NCBI GenBank assembly: GCA_021904315.1 | Contig: CM038907.1 | Location: forward strand, 29,023,223 to 29,087,222 | Source: Sphagnum magellanicum | Taxonomy: Eukaryota; Streptophyta; Sphagnopsida; Sphagnales; Sphagnaceae | Reading direction: 5' to 3' | DNA length: 64,000 nucleotides | In this document: one piece after another, positions 26,690-39,674 of the stretch | Layout: every line of letters begins with the position of its first letter | How positions within the stretch are numbered: the first letter of the stretch is position 1 | Position numbers and translations under genes: made by a program | The notes under the pieces: model-generated | Told to the model about the DNA's origin: nothing | The model's database searches: none | The model's input: only the letters and a program-made list of their open reading frames with translations

Positions 26690-27330
26690 CATGAAATATT
26701 TTTACTGGATTTAAGACCAAATATTAATTCATTAAGTGCACCAAATACCTTAACACTAACTTACATTAATAATAATACTAAAAGACAAGGTGTAAGGTGA
26801 GGAAAATACTTGAACCAATACCTATATGTAATATTACACATTAACTAAAATATTTTACAACAATTAACGAATACCAAATACCTTAATATTGACTTACATT
26901 ATTGGTAATACTAGAATAAAAAGTGTAGGGTGAGAAAAATACTTGAACCAATACCTAAATAGTATTACAAATTAACTAAAATATTTCACAAAAATCAACA
27001 AATGCCAAATACCTTAACATTGATTTACATTATTGGTATATTATAACAAAAAGTGTAGAGTGAGAAAAATACATGAACCAATACCTATATAGTATTACAA
27101 ATTAACTAAAATATTTCACAAAAATCAACAAATGCCAAATACCTTAACATTGACTTACATTATTGGTATATTATAACAAAAAGTGTAGAGTGAGAAAAAT
27201 ACTTGAACCAATACCTATATAGTATTACAAATTAACTAAAATATTTCACAAAAGTCAACAAATGCCAAATACTTTAACATTGACTTACATTATTGGTATA
27301 TTATAACAAATAATGTAAGCTGAGAAAAAT
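26690..27330. repeat. Tandem repeat, about 130-bp unit, 4-5 copies
   Basis: The phrase GAACCAATACCTATATAG recurs near 26812, 26945, 27075 and 27205, spacings of 130-133 bp. It is followed each time by TTACAAATTAACTAAAATAT, CAACAAATGCCAAATACC and TAACAAAAAGTGTAGAGTGA. The third and fourth copies are almost identical, which indicates recent duplication. No coding frame. Confidence 0.85.
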
Positions 27331-27539
27331 ACCAATTGAATACTTATTCTAAATTTCCATGGGTGCAACAATTTAAATACTCCACATACAAAGTATTTAA
27401 TAAAGGTTTACCTTCTATATTCTAGTCTACACTAATATTTTTCATAAATATTATTGTACTCAAGGTAAATACTAAATATTTCACTATAGTTTAACTAGTA
27501 ATTAAGTGTTGAATGTAAAAATATACATATTAACCTTCA

Positions 27540-28840
27540 TGAAACAATAGTCTTCAAAAGGTCATGCCATAAAATGCAACTACCATGTAAAAGACCAATA
27601 CCACTAGAAAATGATTTATAAAACATAATACACAAACCCTTCAATATAATTTTCCATTTGCATGAAATATAAACATAAGTACAACCATTCAACTGAATTT
27701 TCCATTGCATCACTTTTGGACAAAAACAACCTTTCAATAAAACTTTTTATTTTTACCAATTCTGATCAAAAGAATTGAACCTTAAACAATAAAATTTTCA
27801 ATCGCATCAATTTTAAATAGAATAAAACAATTAGGACAAACATTTCCATTTCCATCAATTTTGTTCAGAAGTAACCTTGAACAATAAAATTTTCCATTGC
27901 ATTATTTCTAGATAGAAATAACCAATTAATATTACACATTTCCATTTGCATCAATTTTGATTAGAAACAACCTTGAATAAAAAAATTCATTACATCATTT
28001 CTAAACCAAAAAAACCAATTAATTAGGGGAGAAAATTCCATTTCCATGAATTATGGATAAAAGTAACCCTTCAACTGATTTTTCCATTGCATCAATTTTG
28101 GATTGAACTAACCTTTCAACATAAATTTCTAATTCTATCAATTCTGATCAAAATAACCTTGAACAATGGAATTTTCCATTGCATCCCTTTTGGACAAAAA
28201 TAACCAATTAGGATGTACATATTTCCATGTGCATCAATTTTAATTAGAAGCAACCCTAAACAACAAACTTTTTCTATTGCATCATTTTTGGGTAAAAAAA
28301 ACTAGTTAATTACCTAGAGAGACATTTCCAAATTTGCATGAATTCTAGACAAAAACAACCTTTCAACTAAATTTTCCATTGCATCATTTCTAGATAGAAA
28401 GAACCCTTCGACATAACTTTCTAATTCTACCAATTTTGATCAAAAGTATATAACCTTGAATAACAAAAATTTCCATTCCATCAATTCTAGATAGAATAAA
28501 CCAATTAGGATAAACATTTCCATTCCCATGAATTCTAATTAGAAATAAACTTGAACAACATAATTTTTCATTGCATCATTTTTGGACAAAAGAAACCAAT
28601 TAATTAATAAAAAACATTTCCATTCACATCAAGTTTGATCAGAACTAACCTTGAACAATATAATTTTCCATTGCATCACTTCTAGGCATAAATAATCAAT
28701 CAAGACAAACATTTCCATTTGCATCAATCCTGGACAACAAGGACCCTGATGTGTTTTAGGGTTTAGAGACCTTAGGCCTTCAACAAAATTTTCGATTTGC
28801 ATCAATTTTGGATAGAAATCATTACACATTTAAAAGTTCC
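27540..28840. repeat. Degenerate tandem repeat, about 95-100-bp unit
   Basis: The phrase TTTTCCATTGCATCA followed by TTTTTGGACAAAA or TTTCTAGATAGAA recurs near 27700, 27890, 28080, 28170, 28270, 28375, 28565 and 28665, spacings of about 95-100 bp or twice that. Between them stands a second phrase, CATTTCCATTTGCATCAATT. The copies are diverged. The minus-strand frames at 27537 and 28629 are by-products of this repeat. Confidence 0.75.
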
Positions 28841-28995
28841 AAACATGGTTAACAAAATCTAATTATACATGAATTGAAAATAAAGAATGATAGAATGAAC
28901 CACCAAACATTTGGATGGATTGTAGCATTATGATGATCATGGAGTCACATCTTCACCTCCTTAGCCAATCCCAAAGTCAAACATTGCTTCTCAGA

Positions 28996-30085
28996 TTATT
29001 TTCTGTCCACACACTTGATGCCTTTGCTATCAAACCATAGTGGATGCATGAACTGTCCACATTTCTTACATGCTGCTGAATCTTGTAGGTGTACACAAAG
29101 GCAATTGGGATGATATAGATGCCCACACAAAGTAGTCTCAACATCCATATAGAGGTACCAATTGTTGCAAATAGCAAATGGGATTAGTTTCAAATTTGAA
29201 AGTTACTTAGTTTAAAACAATGGGTGCACTTGCTTTGTGGGGTGAATGGGCTTCAAGTTCCCCTTTCATAAGCATTTGGCATACTTAGTAAATCAAACCT
29301 TATCTATAGTCATCGTAGCCACCATCTTTTCAATTTGACTAGCTACAACTTTTATATTATCATACTCTGCTTTCACATAGTGCAACTTTTCCTTACCAAA
29401 TTACACTTGTTCATGCAAGGCCTCCACTAACCTTTTGTTCAATTGGAATCTTTCAATATGCCTTTGGACCTCCATCTTTAGCTTAATCTTCTCATCAAAT
29501 TTTTTAGTAGAGGCTTTTAGATTCTTAAGTTTTGCCACTGTAACATCTAATTGAAGATGAACATTCATCTATGTACCCAACTCCTTTAGTTTGTCTTTCA
29601 ACAAAGCCACATTGGTTTCCAACACACCTATTTGTCCTACTTGTCCTCCCCAATCACAACCATACATTTAAGCATGAACAATTTCTTTAAACTGTGAAAG
29701 TATGAGTGGTCATGAAACCTCTTAATACACTTTATGAACCAAAAAATATTTTTTTTGCAACATACAACAATATTCCAAACTTGATTCAAGAATTGACTAG
29801 CAATGAAATCAATTGATTTCAAAATTGAAACCTAGAGTAAAACAAAAAAAATCAATACTAGAAAAAATTACCTTGTTCTTTTTGTAACATCCATTCTATA
29901 ACTTGAACCTTAGGTTGTGCTGTTGTCAAATTGGTTTACGCCTTGGTTTTCTTTCCATTCATGCCCAATGTATTGATGCTTACAACTTTCAACTCCAGGT
30001 CTACTAAGTCTTTTAGTTCACTAACACTTTTCAACTCCTCTTCAATTTAGACCTTTGCAGGTGCATCGATAGATTGCTTTTGCAT
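28996..30085 (-). pseudogene. Decayed coiled-coil protein with C-terminal RING-like zinc finger
   Basis: Read on the minus strand from a Met codon at 30085, the first exon-like part gives EEELKSVSELKDLVDLELKV and ends near 29872 at a GT donor. A short intron with acceptor CTCTAG near 29825 leads to a segment containing IASQFLNQVWNIVVCC (29822-29637). Next comes a coiled-coil stretch (about 29640-29300) with ETNVALLKDKLKELGT and LKMEVQRHIERFQLNKRLVE. The C-terminus (29193-28996) has a RING-like Cys/His pattern: CNNWYLYMD, TTLCGHLYHPNCL, SAACKKCGQFMHPLW. Stops interrupt the first exon and the coiled-coil (near 29640, 29575, 29405 and 29290), so it is not functional as read. The finger resembles RING-type E3 or PHD/RING-like domains; a mobile-element-encoded accessory protein is possible. 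Confidence 0.5.
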
Positions 30086-31974
30086 TCTAGATATGTTCCC
30101 ATAACCTCTTCCTAAATGGTACCTTGGGTTTTGTGGATTCCATCTTAATATTTTTTTGTTACACAACACCCTTAGTCATAAAAACACTTATCGCCTATTT
30201 TTGGTTTGTAGACATGTGGCACAAACAAATGAAACCACAACATTTGTGGAACTTTTATCAATAGTCATTAATCTACTCCAACCACCTAGATTAGGTAAAT
30301 GTACCTCAACAATAATTTTGGTAATTAAAGTTTAAACTTTTGTGCCATTCTCCTTACACAATCTTAACAATCACAACAAAAGATTAAAAATAAATAAACA
30401 TGTAACCAGTTGGGAGGCTTATTTTTTCAGCATGAACTCCCCAATGCTAATTTTCCAAAATTGATGTACTTGTCCATAATAAATATTCCCAAAAAATAAT
30501 ATTCACAACATTTTCACAAAAAATTAACCATAAACATTTGATTTTACAATATAAAGTAATACAATACTCTTATAAATTTTGTGACACTTAAGCAAACCGA
30601 CATCCAAATGGCTATCAAGGTAAATTTTAAATATAATTCTGAATTTCCTTAGTGCTAGCTAACATCATAGCCAAGTAATCCTATTGGTTTCAAAAATGTG
30701 GTAGAAACACGGGATGCAAATCTTGTGTTTGCTTCAAATTTTCAACAAATTATTGTGCATGATCTCCACTTCAAATTTGGAATGAATGAAACTAGTGGGC
30801 AATCATTATAGCTTGTCATTGCCATTCTTAATGAATATGGTGGTCTAACACCTTCTATGTATGTGGGAGCTTCTGATTTGACTGTTCACATTCATCCAAG
30901 GGGCTTTCATGTATAATGCTATGAGTGCAACATTTTTAGTTTTGAATATGTAGGTAAGGAGTGGCCTTCACTGTGATTGCCATGAAATTATGCATGAGAC
31001 TATTGGTTTGTTCATCAAATGGTTCTAGCATTCATCCAAACCTAACACAAGAACATTTTTCATGACTTGGCATTTTGTTGTTTTGTTTAGGCATAACAAG
31101 TAGCTGAGGTGGAGCAATTTCCAAATAGTTAAAACATACCACTCCAAATCAACTATAAAGCCCATAAAAAAACCAATATAATGGAACTACAATACCATTG
31201 TAAAGGTCCATTCACACTTGGTGTTGGGGACTTTACTGTTGAGTCCATTAACACCATACTAGTCATTTAATATTTAAACTTACTTATTGTGAAGATTTTA
31301 TGTTAAAATTAACATTCATTTAACATTAAGCTATCATCCATTTAACATTGGGTACCACCTAGGATGCCACCTAGAGTTTCATTTAACATTGATTTAACAT
31401 CAAATGTGAATGCACCATAACTTTACTACAACCCAACTAAAATACCATTGAAATAGGTCACTCCTAAACCATTTACAAACATATGTCCAAACCATAATAA
31501 ACCATTATAATAAATCACCATAAATTCACTATAACAACATTGCAACACCATTGAAACCTACCACCTCCAAACCACCAAGAAACCATAAATAGACCACTAA
31601 CCATAATCATTAATAAATATTGTGAAAACCATCACAAAAAATCACCCTTGAAACCATTCTTGATAACTAGCTTGCCCACTCATAAAAAACCCATAAAAGC
31701 ACTAATAAAACACTTGAAGACCACTGCCCCAAATCATTGAAAAAATCACTAATGAATTTGCCCACTATTCGAGAACACTCACCCTCAAGAAAAATAAAAA
31801 TAAAGTCAAACTGCTCCAAACCACCCAAATGCCTACCTAGTGGTTTCCTTAATCTTGCCGAGGACCATTTACCACTATCCAAAACCACTAGGCCACTAGG
31901 TACCCAATATAGTGGTAATACCAAAAAATGGGTGGTTCAAGTAGTGGTCGACATCCACATGACTTCTAGTAATG
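30086..31974. other. No supported gene; right subterminal part of the possible large element
   Basis: AT-rich. From about 31430 to 31960 the sequence is full of ACCACTA, ACCACC and CCATAA words, similar to those just inside the left terminus at 7021, as expected for subterminal repeats of a CACTA-like element. Frames at 31667 (minus) and 31737 run through these words and are not genes. Confidence 0.45.
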
Positions 31975-34900
31975 AAAAACTTGAAAAAGATTGTTATCAT
32001 ATGAGGGTGTGGTTCATTAATTAATAAAGATTTCTTTTATTATTGTGGAGGCGAGGGGTTCAATTCATAGTACTTGTAACTTATATACATAGTATGGGGC
32101 AAGATTAGGTAGGTTAAGTATGCTAGGCTAGGGTGTTAAGCTATTTATTTACCATTTTATAACATTCCCAAATTTATTTATCACCTACCTACCCACCTAC
32201 CACAATTTTATTTGTTTTGAAAATAGTTTTAAAGAAAATGATTTTATTTAGGCAAATTTTGTGATAGTCAAAATGACCACCCTAGTGATCTACGAATCAA
32301 AATAAACAACCCTTTCATTAGTCAAAATGACCAAACAAATGTTTTGTTATTTTTTAAAATAAAAAAAACACCCCAATCACAATGGACATGTTAAAATCAA
32401 CTTTCCAAAATGATGGGATGGTTTTTTTTAACAATTGTCCATATTGGGTCCTCTTTGACCAAAAAATTCAATCAATTAAACTAGGAATTTTAATAGTGTT
32501 AAAAAGGAAGCTAGGCTAAATAGGTAAGCTAAATATGTTAAGCTTGGCTAGCTAGGTAAATAGGTTAAATAAGTATGTTTGAAAGCCCAAGTAGCCTTCA
32601 TGCATGCCTTAAATAACCAAGGTAATTCCTAAGTATCATAAATGGTTATTTAGGGAGCTTATGCAACCTTTAAGCAACCCCTATGTAGTTGAAGAAACCT
32701 ACTAAGTTGTCCCACTAGAGGGGTAAACCCACATTTGTAATTATGTTTTCAATTTGTTTTCAATCATAATTTGTAGTTGGAAATGACAAACCTAGTTGCA
32801 AAATGTTTTTCACAATTAAAATATATTATTTGTAATTAAAAAACCATTATAGTCAATAAGTACAAGTTGAAAAAAAATCTCAATTATAAACATCAATCAC
32901 ATGTCAAAACCATGTCAATTACCACTTTAAACCACTTTAGTTGTAAACAACATTTACTAGTATAGTCAAAGGTCATTTTCAATTATAACTTCAAGGTGGA
33001 TGAACTTGATTCATTACTGTTGCATGAGGTCATCGACTTTCCAAATGTAATTTGCCTATATTGTAATTGAGCTAGACAAAAGTATTTAGTCAACAATTCA
33101 GTGACCTATGGTGCAACCACATCCATAACCTAAACCATGTGACACCTAGGCTAGGTTGCTTAAACATAGGTCTAGGTTGAGGCACATGGCACATAAACTA
33201 GGCTTAGACATGGTTAGGCTACATGGCACTTGGGCTAGGCCCTAATAGCCTATGTGGCCAAACATAGACTTAAGCCATGGGGCAATTAATTAACAAATTA
33301 AGATCTTGTTTCATTTTGGGTTTAGGCTTAAGGGTTGAAGCTTTTGTTAGTTCATGCCAAATGGCAATTCCATTTTCATGTTTTTTCCAACATTTTTAGT
33401 CCACCTCTTTATATAGTTTAAAAGCTTGAAATTCAAGACAAACAATATGATATACACATAGTTATAATTTAGTCAAAACTACTACCTACTCGCAACTACC
33501 TACCTACTTATTTAGAAGACATTTGCAATTAGAAATTCAAATAAGTGGATTAGTGCTACAATTGCTGATTTTTGAAGCATATGACAAACATTGACTTGAA
33601 AAACCAAAACCCTTCGTTATTGGGCCAATGTCAACATTGATGACATGTATGTTGCCATCAACAACACACAACAAATTAGAGGCACTAATACATTCCCAAT
33701 CACATTTTAACAAAAAAAATGAGAGCTTTGTAAAATTTTAATAGATATTATATGAGGTTGTGTTTTATAGGATTTGTTGTTAAAAACAGTCCACCACAAA
33801 GCACCATTTGGCATTGAAGAGAAGCAAAAATATAAACATGGTTTACAAGGCAATGGAATGCAACATAAGTAACATTTTCCATGTATGAAGTGATAAAATA
33901 ATAACAATGGTGAATTGAATGGTTTTGCCATTCTATAAGTGCTTCCTTCAAAAACTTTGAGCTTTCAACAAACATTCGCAACACATGCAACTTGAACTTG
34001 AAGACTCTAAGCTTTTCACAAGCATTTGACAAAGGCTAAAAAACCTAGTTAATTACAAACAAAGGTTGGAAGCCCTAACAAAAGTTTAGCTACTTGCAAA
34101 ACATTCACAGTTGTTTGCAATTAAAGGCCAAAAACCCATTGACTAGTGCTAACTTCTTTTCTCAAAGTTTCGTTAAGTTGCCACCACCATTGCCAAATTG
34201 AACATGGAAAAATAATATTTTTCCCTCATGATGCTAATAGGACATTGATAATGGAAAGAAAATATGGTGGAGATTGAGAAGGAGTTGTTTTGAAGGTTGG
34301 TGTAAAAGAAAATATGGATTGATGTGAAGAAAGAAGAAAGCTTCAAAAGTCATGGAACTCAAAACAAAAAATATTCATAGAATAGTACACATTACCAAAC
34401 CTTAAACCACAAAACTCATGTTGAACCCATTGGAATGGTTATTTTTTGATTTTTTAAAATCATGTTTATATGTGATTTGTATACAAATAAGAGCTATATA
34501 ATAATAATGTATTGATGTGGTACCTTGGTAGCTTTGGCAAAAATTCCTTTAGGAATGTTTTTTTTCTTAATTCAAAAAAAATATGCGAAGGAAATTGAAG
34601 GATCTTTTGGAATATTAGAAAAATTTGAAATGAAAATTTCAAAATTAATTAATTATTTGGTAGACATGTGTTATTCTTGTGCTACAACAACATACAAAGC
34701 GTGTCAAATTGGCTTAGGTGTAGGTGTGCAAAAAAAATGTTATGGTCAACGAAATTGTTGGATTTGGTTTTTACTTATTTTAAGTGAACTAAAAATTAAA
34801 TTTGTAACATGGTTTGGATGTAGGTTTGTGAGAATTTTAAAGGACCAATGGAAATGGTAGAAATTGACCATTCAAGAGAATAAGGTTGTATGTAGGCTTG

Positions 34901-36227
34901 AAGATTTTCTTAATGTCAACAAGATTACTAAATTTGGTGGTTTGAATTTTTTATATTATTTTTATTTTGAGTGAACTAATAGTTCAAAATTACACATGGT
35001 TCTTGCACATTACTTGTACATTTTATTTATAAATGTCAAAAAAATGGTTTGGTTAATTAGAAATGATTTTTCAAAGTTCTACACTTTGCCAATGTGGTTT
35101 TATAGGTTCAATTCTTACTTGATGAAGAATTTTTGGTTAGACCATATTGTAATTGGGACTAGAACCTTCTAACATTGGTGTAGACCAACATAGGTATATA
35201 TATTGTATACTATTTTGTACTTTAGTGGGAAAAAAAGGAAATATTGTTTTTGAAATTCTCACATAGTGCTCCTTGCAAAATCCAAATAGTGTAGTTGTAA
35301 AATGCAATATTATTAAAAGACCAAAACCTTCTGACTAAGGAAAAAGCTTTGAATCTATGGAATGTATTCTAATAGTTGAATAAATGCTTAAATTTCAATC
35401 TAAACTTCATTTTGAAAATGTGAAAAAAAGGTAAGAATAATGGTGAAGGAGATGGAGGTTTATCAATTTAATAATATCTCTCACCCCGTCTCCCCCACCC
35501 TCTTTTCCCTTTTTTTTCCCCTCATATGTTCCCATAGGATTTCCAATAATTCATCATTATTTATTTATGTCAATTTCAAAATAGTTAGGAAAGTTACTTG
35601 TTGAAAAGGTATTGAAATAATAATAATTTTGTATATTAAATAATTAAACCATTGCATGGATAGCTAGTGTGCTTGAAACCATAGACTCTGAATAAATTGA
35701 GAGAATAAATAAATAAATAAATAATTAAATAAGGGCATCAGGACTCAGATGGATAGGAAAGGGTTGCATGTTTTGAAGGTGGCCATAACTTGCCTTTCTC
35801 TAACCAACTTGGTCTTCCTTGCACTTTATTTTCTTTTGCATTTTTGGCTCTCACCCACTTCCCAATAGCCAGATTATAAAACTCTATATTTGTTGGTCAT
35901 GTGTAGGGGAAGGCTTATTCCCCCACCCTGCAATGTGAGACCAAGAGAACGAGGCCGATCAACTGGAGAACTTGAGGGAACAAGCATTCCCAAGCATACA
36001 AAGCTCGATTATAATTGTTTCAAAATTATAAATTGAAGAAATGTATCTCGAATTATTACGGCTTCCTCCAAAACCAAAAATGAGTTAGCAATCTAACAAA
36101 ATGTGCACTCCATTTGTTTGAAAGGAATGTCTATGACAAAAATAAAGGAAGAAGTTCATAAGTGCTACATGTGTATATTATTTCATGGAAAAAAATAAAA
36201 TTCTATTTTGCTTTTGTTGGGCACATT
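31975..36227. other. No supported gene
   Basis: AT-rich intergenic sequence. From about 32100 to 32200 and 32500 to 32590 there are degenerate AGGTAGGTTAAGTATGTTAG words, also present at 6400-6430 on the other side of the possible large element. Around 33140-33290 CTAGGCTTAGACATGG and ACATGGCAC words recur. The frame at 34525 has no motif. Confidence 0.4.
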
Positions 36228-36515
36228 GCAACAACACCAAAATCCCATAATTTTTTTTTGGGCTATGGAATATCAAGGGAAAAAAATACCCTTAAAAAAA
36301 AAATCGTTAAAAAAGGACCAAAAAAACCACACCAAAATCCCATAAATTTTTCTTGCTATGGAATATCAAGGAAAAAAGATGCCCTTAAAAAAAATTCTTT
36401 CAAAAAAGAAAAAGAAACCACACCAAAATCCCATAAAGCTTTGTTGCTATGGAATATCAAGGGGAAAAAGAAAATACCCTTTTAAAAAAAATTCTTTTAA
36501 AAAGGAAAAAAGAAA
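36228..36515. repeat. Tandem repeat, about 95-bp unit, 3 copies
   Basis: Three copies of a unit beginning ACACCAAAATCCCATAA, then GCTATGGAATATCAAGG, then a poly-A-rich part ending in AAAAGAAACC. The plus-strand frame 36162-36485 reads through all three copies (YGISRKKD-type repeats). It has no other sign of being a gene and is Lys-rich because of the poly-A. Confidence 0.8.
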
Positions 36516-39500
36516 CCAGCTGTAGTACAAGGCTTGAAGAAAGGGCAAAATGCACAAAGAGACAAAAGGTGACAAATATAGCAGGAATTTTTAAACATTT
36601 CTACTTTCCTCTCTAACTTGTAGCCAAATTTGGCTAATTCTTCTTGTAGATGATCCTAATTTAGCCAAATTCTCTTGTAGATGATCACTCACAAAGATGG
36701 GTGGAGATGCTGGGATAAAGGAGATTGCTCACCTATGAGAATATCTGCACATTAGATCAAAGACAAAAATAATTCAAAATTCATAGTTCCTTGGATTTCA
36801 TCCTTTGGTTTAGGGTTGAGGGAGTGGATGTTTTGCCATGGATTTGCCTTAAGCCTTAGGGAAGCTCAAATCCTCATTCATTCTAACCCAACCCATTACT
36901 TACTTCACTCTTGAGAGTAGGTAAGGGAAGCTCTTGTTTACAACTAACAACCTAAACCCTAAACCAAGCCCAATGCTTGGGAGCTCTTGTTTATGGTTGT
37001 TGGCCAAAACTACTAGTCCTCTTTCTCCTTACTCTTGACGAAGTTAAACCATAAATGCCTGATAAGTAGCCACAAATGGTTCTTTAAATGGTTAAAATTT
37101 TCTTAAAATTGTTATAGCAAATCATAAACGGAATTATTTTTCAAATTTTTTTTTTTGTTGGGTCATGTGGCGTGTGATTGTAGGCTTGAAATGGCATGCC
37201 GACTGAAAATTTCATGTCGATTTAGGGATGGGTGGGATTACAAAAAGGGACGTGGTGACCTTCAAGGGGTAACAAGGTGTAAACCTCCCACCCCTTTGAA
37301 AGGGTTACCTTTGATGCCTTGAATTATTGTTGAAATGCTTGATACTGGTTTGGGCAACACCTACCCATCCTTTGATCTTGGCAATCAAAATTTTACATCT
37401 CAACATTTGCCAAACCTTTGAGCTTCAATTTTGTTGTTCACAACTCACCCATGATTTTCACTTCAACGGTTGGTTTATTTGTTTGATTCATTAATTTTTA
37501 AATTTCAAAGTTTTTCACAATTTAGGTGGTGGGAATGTTTAAAAAAACCTTTAGGAGGTTCTGGGCACTTGTTTAGGGGTTAAGCCAATTATGGTAGAGA
37601 GATGTCAAATGTCTAAGCTATTGAGAAATATGGATTAATGGAAACACATTTACAATGAAGATTTTGGATGATGGTAGTAAGTTAAGGATGGCCTTGATGA
37701 AGACTAAACAATTTATTCAAGAATGGTAGTGGAAAAGAGAAAATATGATTTTCCACAATATATATATGGTTTCAAAATTTGAAAACACATGCCTCTCCTA
37801 CCTCCCTAAATTTTTATACTTTCATTCCTAAAACACATTCAAGTGCTTTCAAGAACCCTAAATTTATTAGATCAAAATGAGTAAACAATTGTTTAATATT
37901 CACAAGGACACTTGGTCACATTGGGAATAAATATAATATAGCAAGGGGAGCTCACTACACTAGGTGCTTTTAACTTATGTCAAAATTCAAAAATGTCTTC
38001 AACAAAAGTTTAATGAAAAAAAAAAAAACTTGAACTCTAAAGTCTAATACCAATTTGCAAATAAAAGCATGAAGGAAATGGCTTTCTAAAGAGCAGCTCC
38101 ATTGGCAATCACAAATTGGCTTGCACAATATATTTTGGACGAAATACCATTATATTTTGGTTTGGACTAATATCTATCTATACATGGTTCAATGTCTTTA
38201 AAAGACGCTACACATTAGAATATTTATATGTTATTTGATATGGTATATCGATTGGCCCAAGTGATTGCATTATCTCTCACCTTATATTGTCTCATTTTCA
38301 TTTATTAAAATGAAATAAAAAATTATTTAAATAATTGAGACAATTTAAACAATTAGTATATTATGTTGAATGTGATAAATATTGTTAAAAGCTTAAATAA
38401 AGAGGTGGGACCAAAGCTTCTCAAAAAAGAAGCTCCACACCGAGAGCACTAAAATGGCCTGTGCATAATGTACATTGTACTTTGGATGAAGTACAACCTT
38501 TCAAATAAAGTCCAAATAAGATTAGACCTCTAAATTTTGCACACGATATAATGATCTCCATAATGCCGAGAAATGACCGCTTCTTCTAATTGACTTGCCA
38601 TAATATTTGGCCCAAGTGATGACATTTGAATACTCTATCACAATATACCATCCAATTTACACTTTTTATGGAATTAACACTCTATGTTTTGGTGTGAATC
38701 CGTGTGAGAAAGACCCAAATAGGAGGCCCAAGTAGACTTAAGAGCACGGCTACTCATCCTTGATACATAGATCACCTCTCTACAAGTGTTTGTTGCATAC
38801 ATCCAAAATAATGTGCACATAATTCCCCATCCCGACCCATGAATAATGAAATATTAGATGGTATACAATGGAGGATTAATTACACACCACCACCCCATGA
38901 GCTAGTCATAGTAATCGATCAATCGTTTTGTCTCTTTTGAGCCTTTGGAGAGAGCGTGTATATCACGATCATATTTATAAGTTGAAAGTGGCCAAGGTAC
39001 TATGTTAGTCAAAACTTTCCATTCCCAAGTGTTGTGCACACCATGTAAGTCTTCATGAATGAACATACGAATGTATATCCTTTTACCCAATCATACTTAA
39101 TGCACGTGAAACACAACAATGGTTCAATTAACAATTCTTTAAATTTGGCAAAAGAGACCAAAAGTTGTAGTTTGTCAATCTAGCTAGATTGAAGACTTGA
39201 TTTTATCATATAAATTGATGATGTTGTCCCACACATTGTAAAAGTCGCAAACTTGTCAATAAACCTAATGCTTTAACATGTGGGGTTTAAAACTCTACAT
39301 TAGTTGAATGACAACTTGAAACCTTAGACATGTATACTATACAACACAAATGGCCTTTTTGGAGCTTGCAAGTCTTAAGTCCTTGTGCTTCCATCCCTGA
39401 TATGTTTGTTTATATATTAACAATATTTTATTAGTTCATCCCATGATCTTATCCGACACACAAAGTCTTTGAAGTCCTTTTTGTGCATGAAGGAAGATGC

Positions 39501-39674
39501 TAACATGGGAGAATTTATCTTTGATTCATAAACACAAATGACTTCAATAACAATTTCAAAATTAAAAAAGGCTCACCACATTGGTCATAGTATTTAATAA
39601 TGTGACCCACTCTAATTCAATAATCTTTTCAAATATATTTCTTGAAAATTCAATAGCTATGAAAAGATATATAT
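36516..39674. other. No supported gene
   Basis: AT-rich. Two segments, about 38085-38180 and 38435-38535, share a loose pattern (GAGCA..., GGC, TGCA..., TTTTGGA(C/T)GAA(A/G)TAC) and may be remnants of one short element family. No coding signal. Confidence 0.35.

Larger units (their letters stand above)
7021..31974. mobile_element. Possible very large CACTA-like element (about 25 kb)
   Basis: The left end begins CACTACTAAAAATCATGTGG. The right end, read on the minus strand from 31974, begins CATTACTAGAAGTCATGTGG. Both continue with a GACCACTA-like then an ACCACCCA-like block, so about 50 bp at each end match imperfectly in inverted orientation. Both sides are flanked by AAA, the 3-bp duplication length expected of CACTA elements, though AAA is low-complexity and weak evidence. 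The interval contains a plus-strand transposase-like remnant, minus-strand decayed genes, minisatellites and another, smaller CACTA-like insertion. The alternative is that these are ends of two different elements of one family. The termini are visible; treating them as one unit is inference. Confidence 0.4.

Noticed and set aside
32719-32961. Possible 240-bp MITE with CACTAG and CTAGTA-like ends
   Set aside because: The two ends do not match each other beyond a few bases and no target duplication is visible.
36162-36485. 107-codon Lys-rich frame
   Set aside because: Created by three copies of a poly-A-containing 95-bp tandem repeat; no independent coding evidence.
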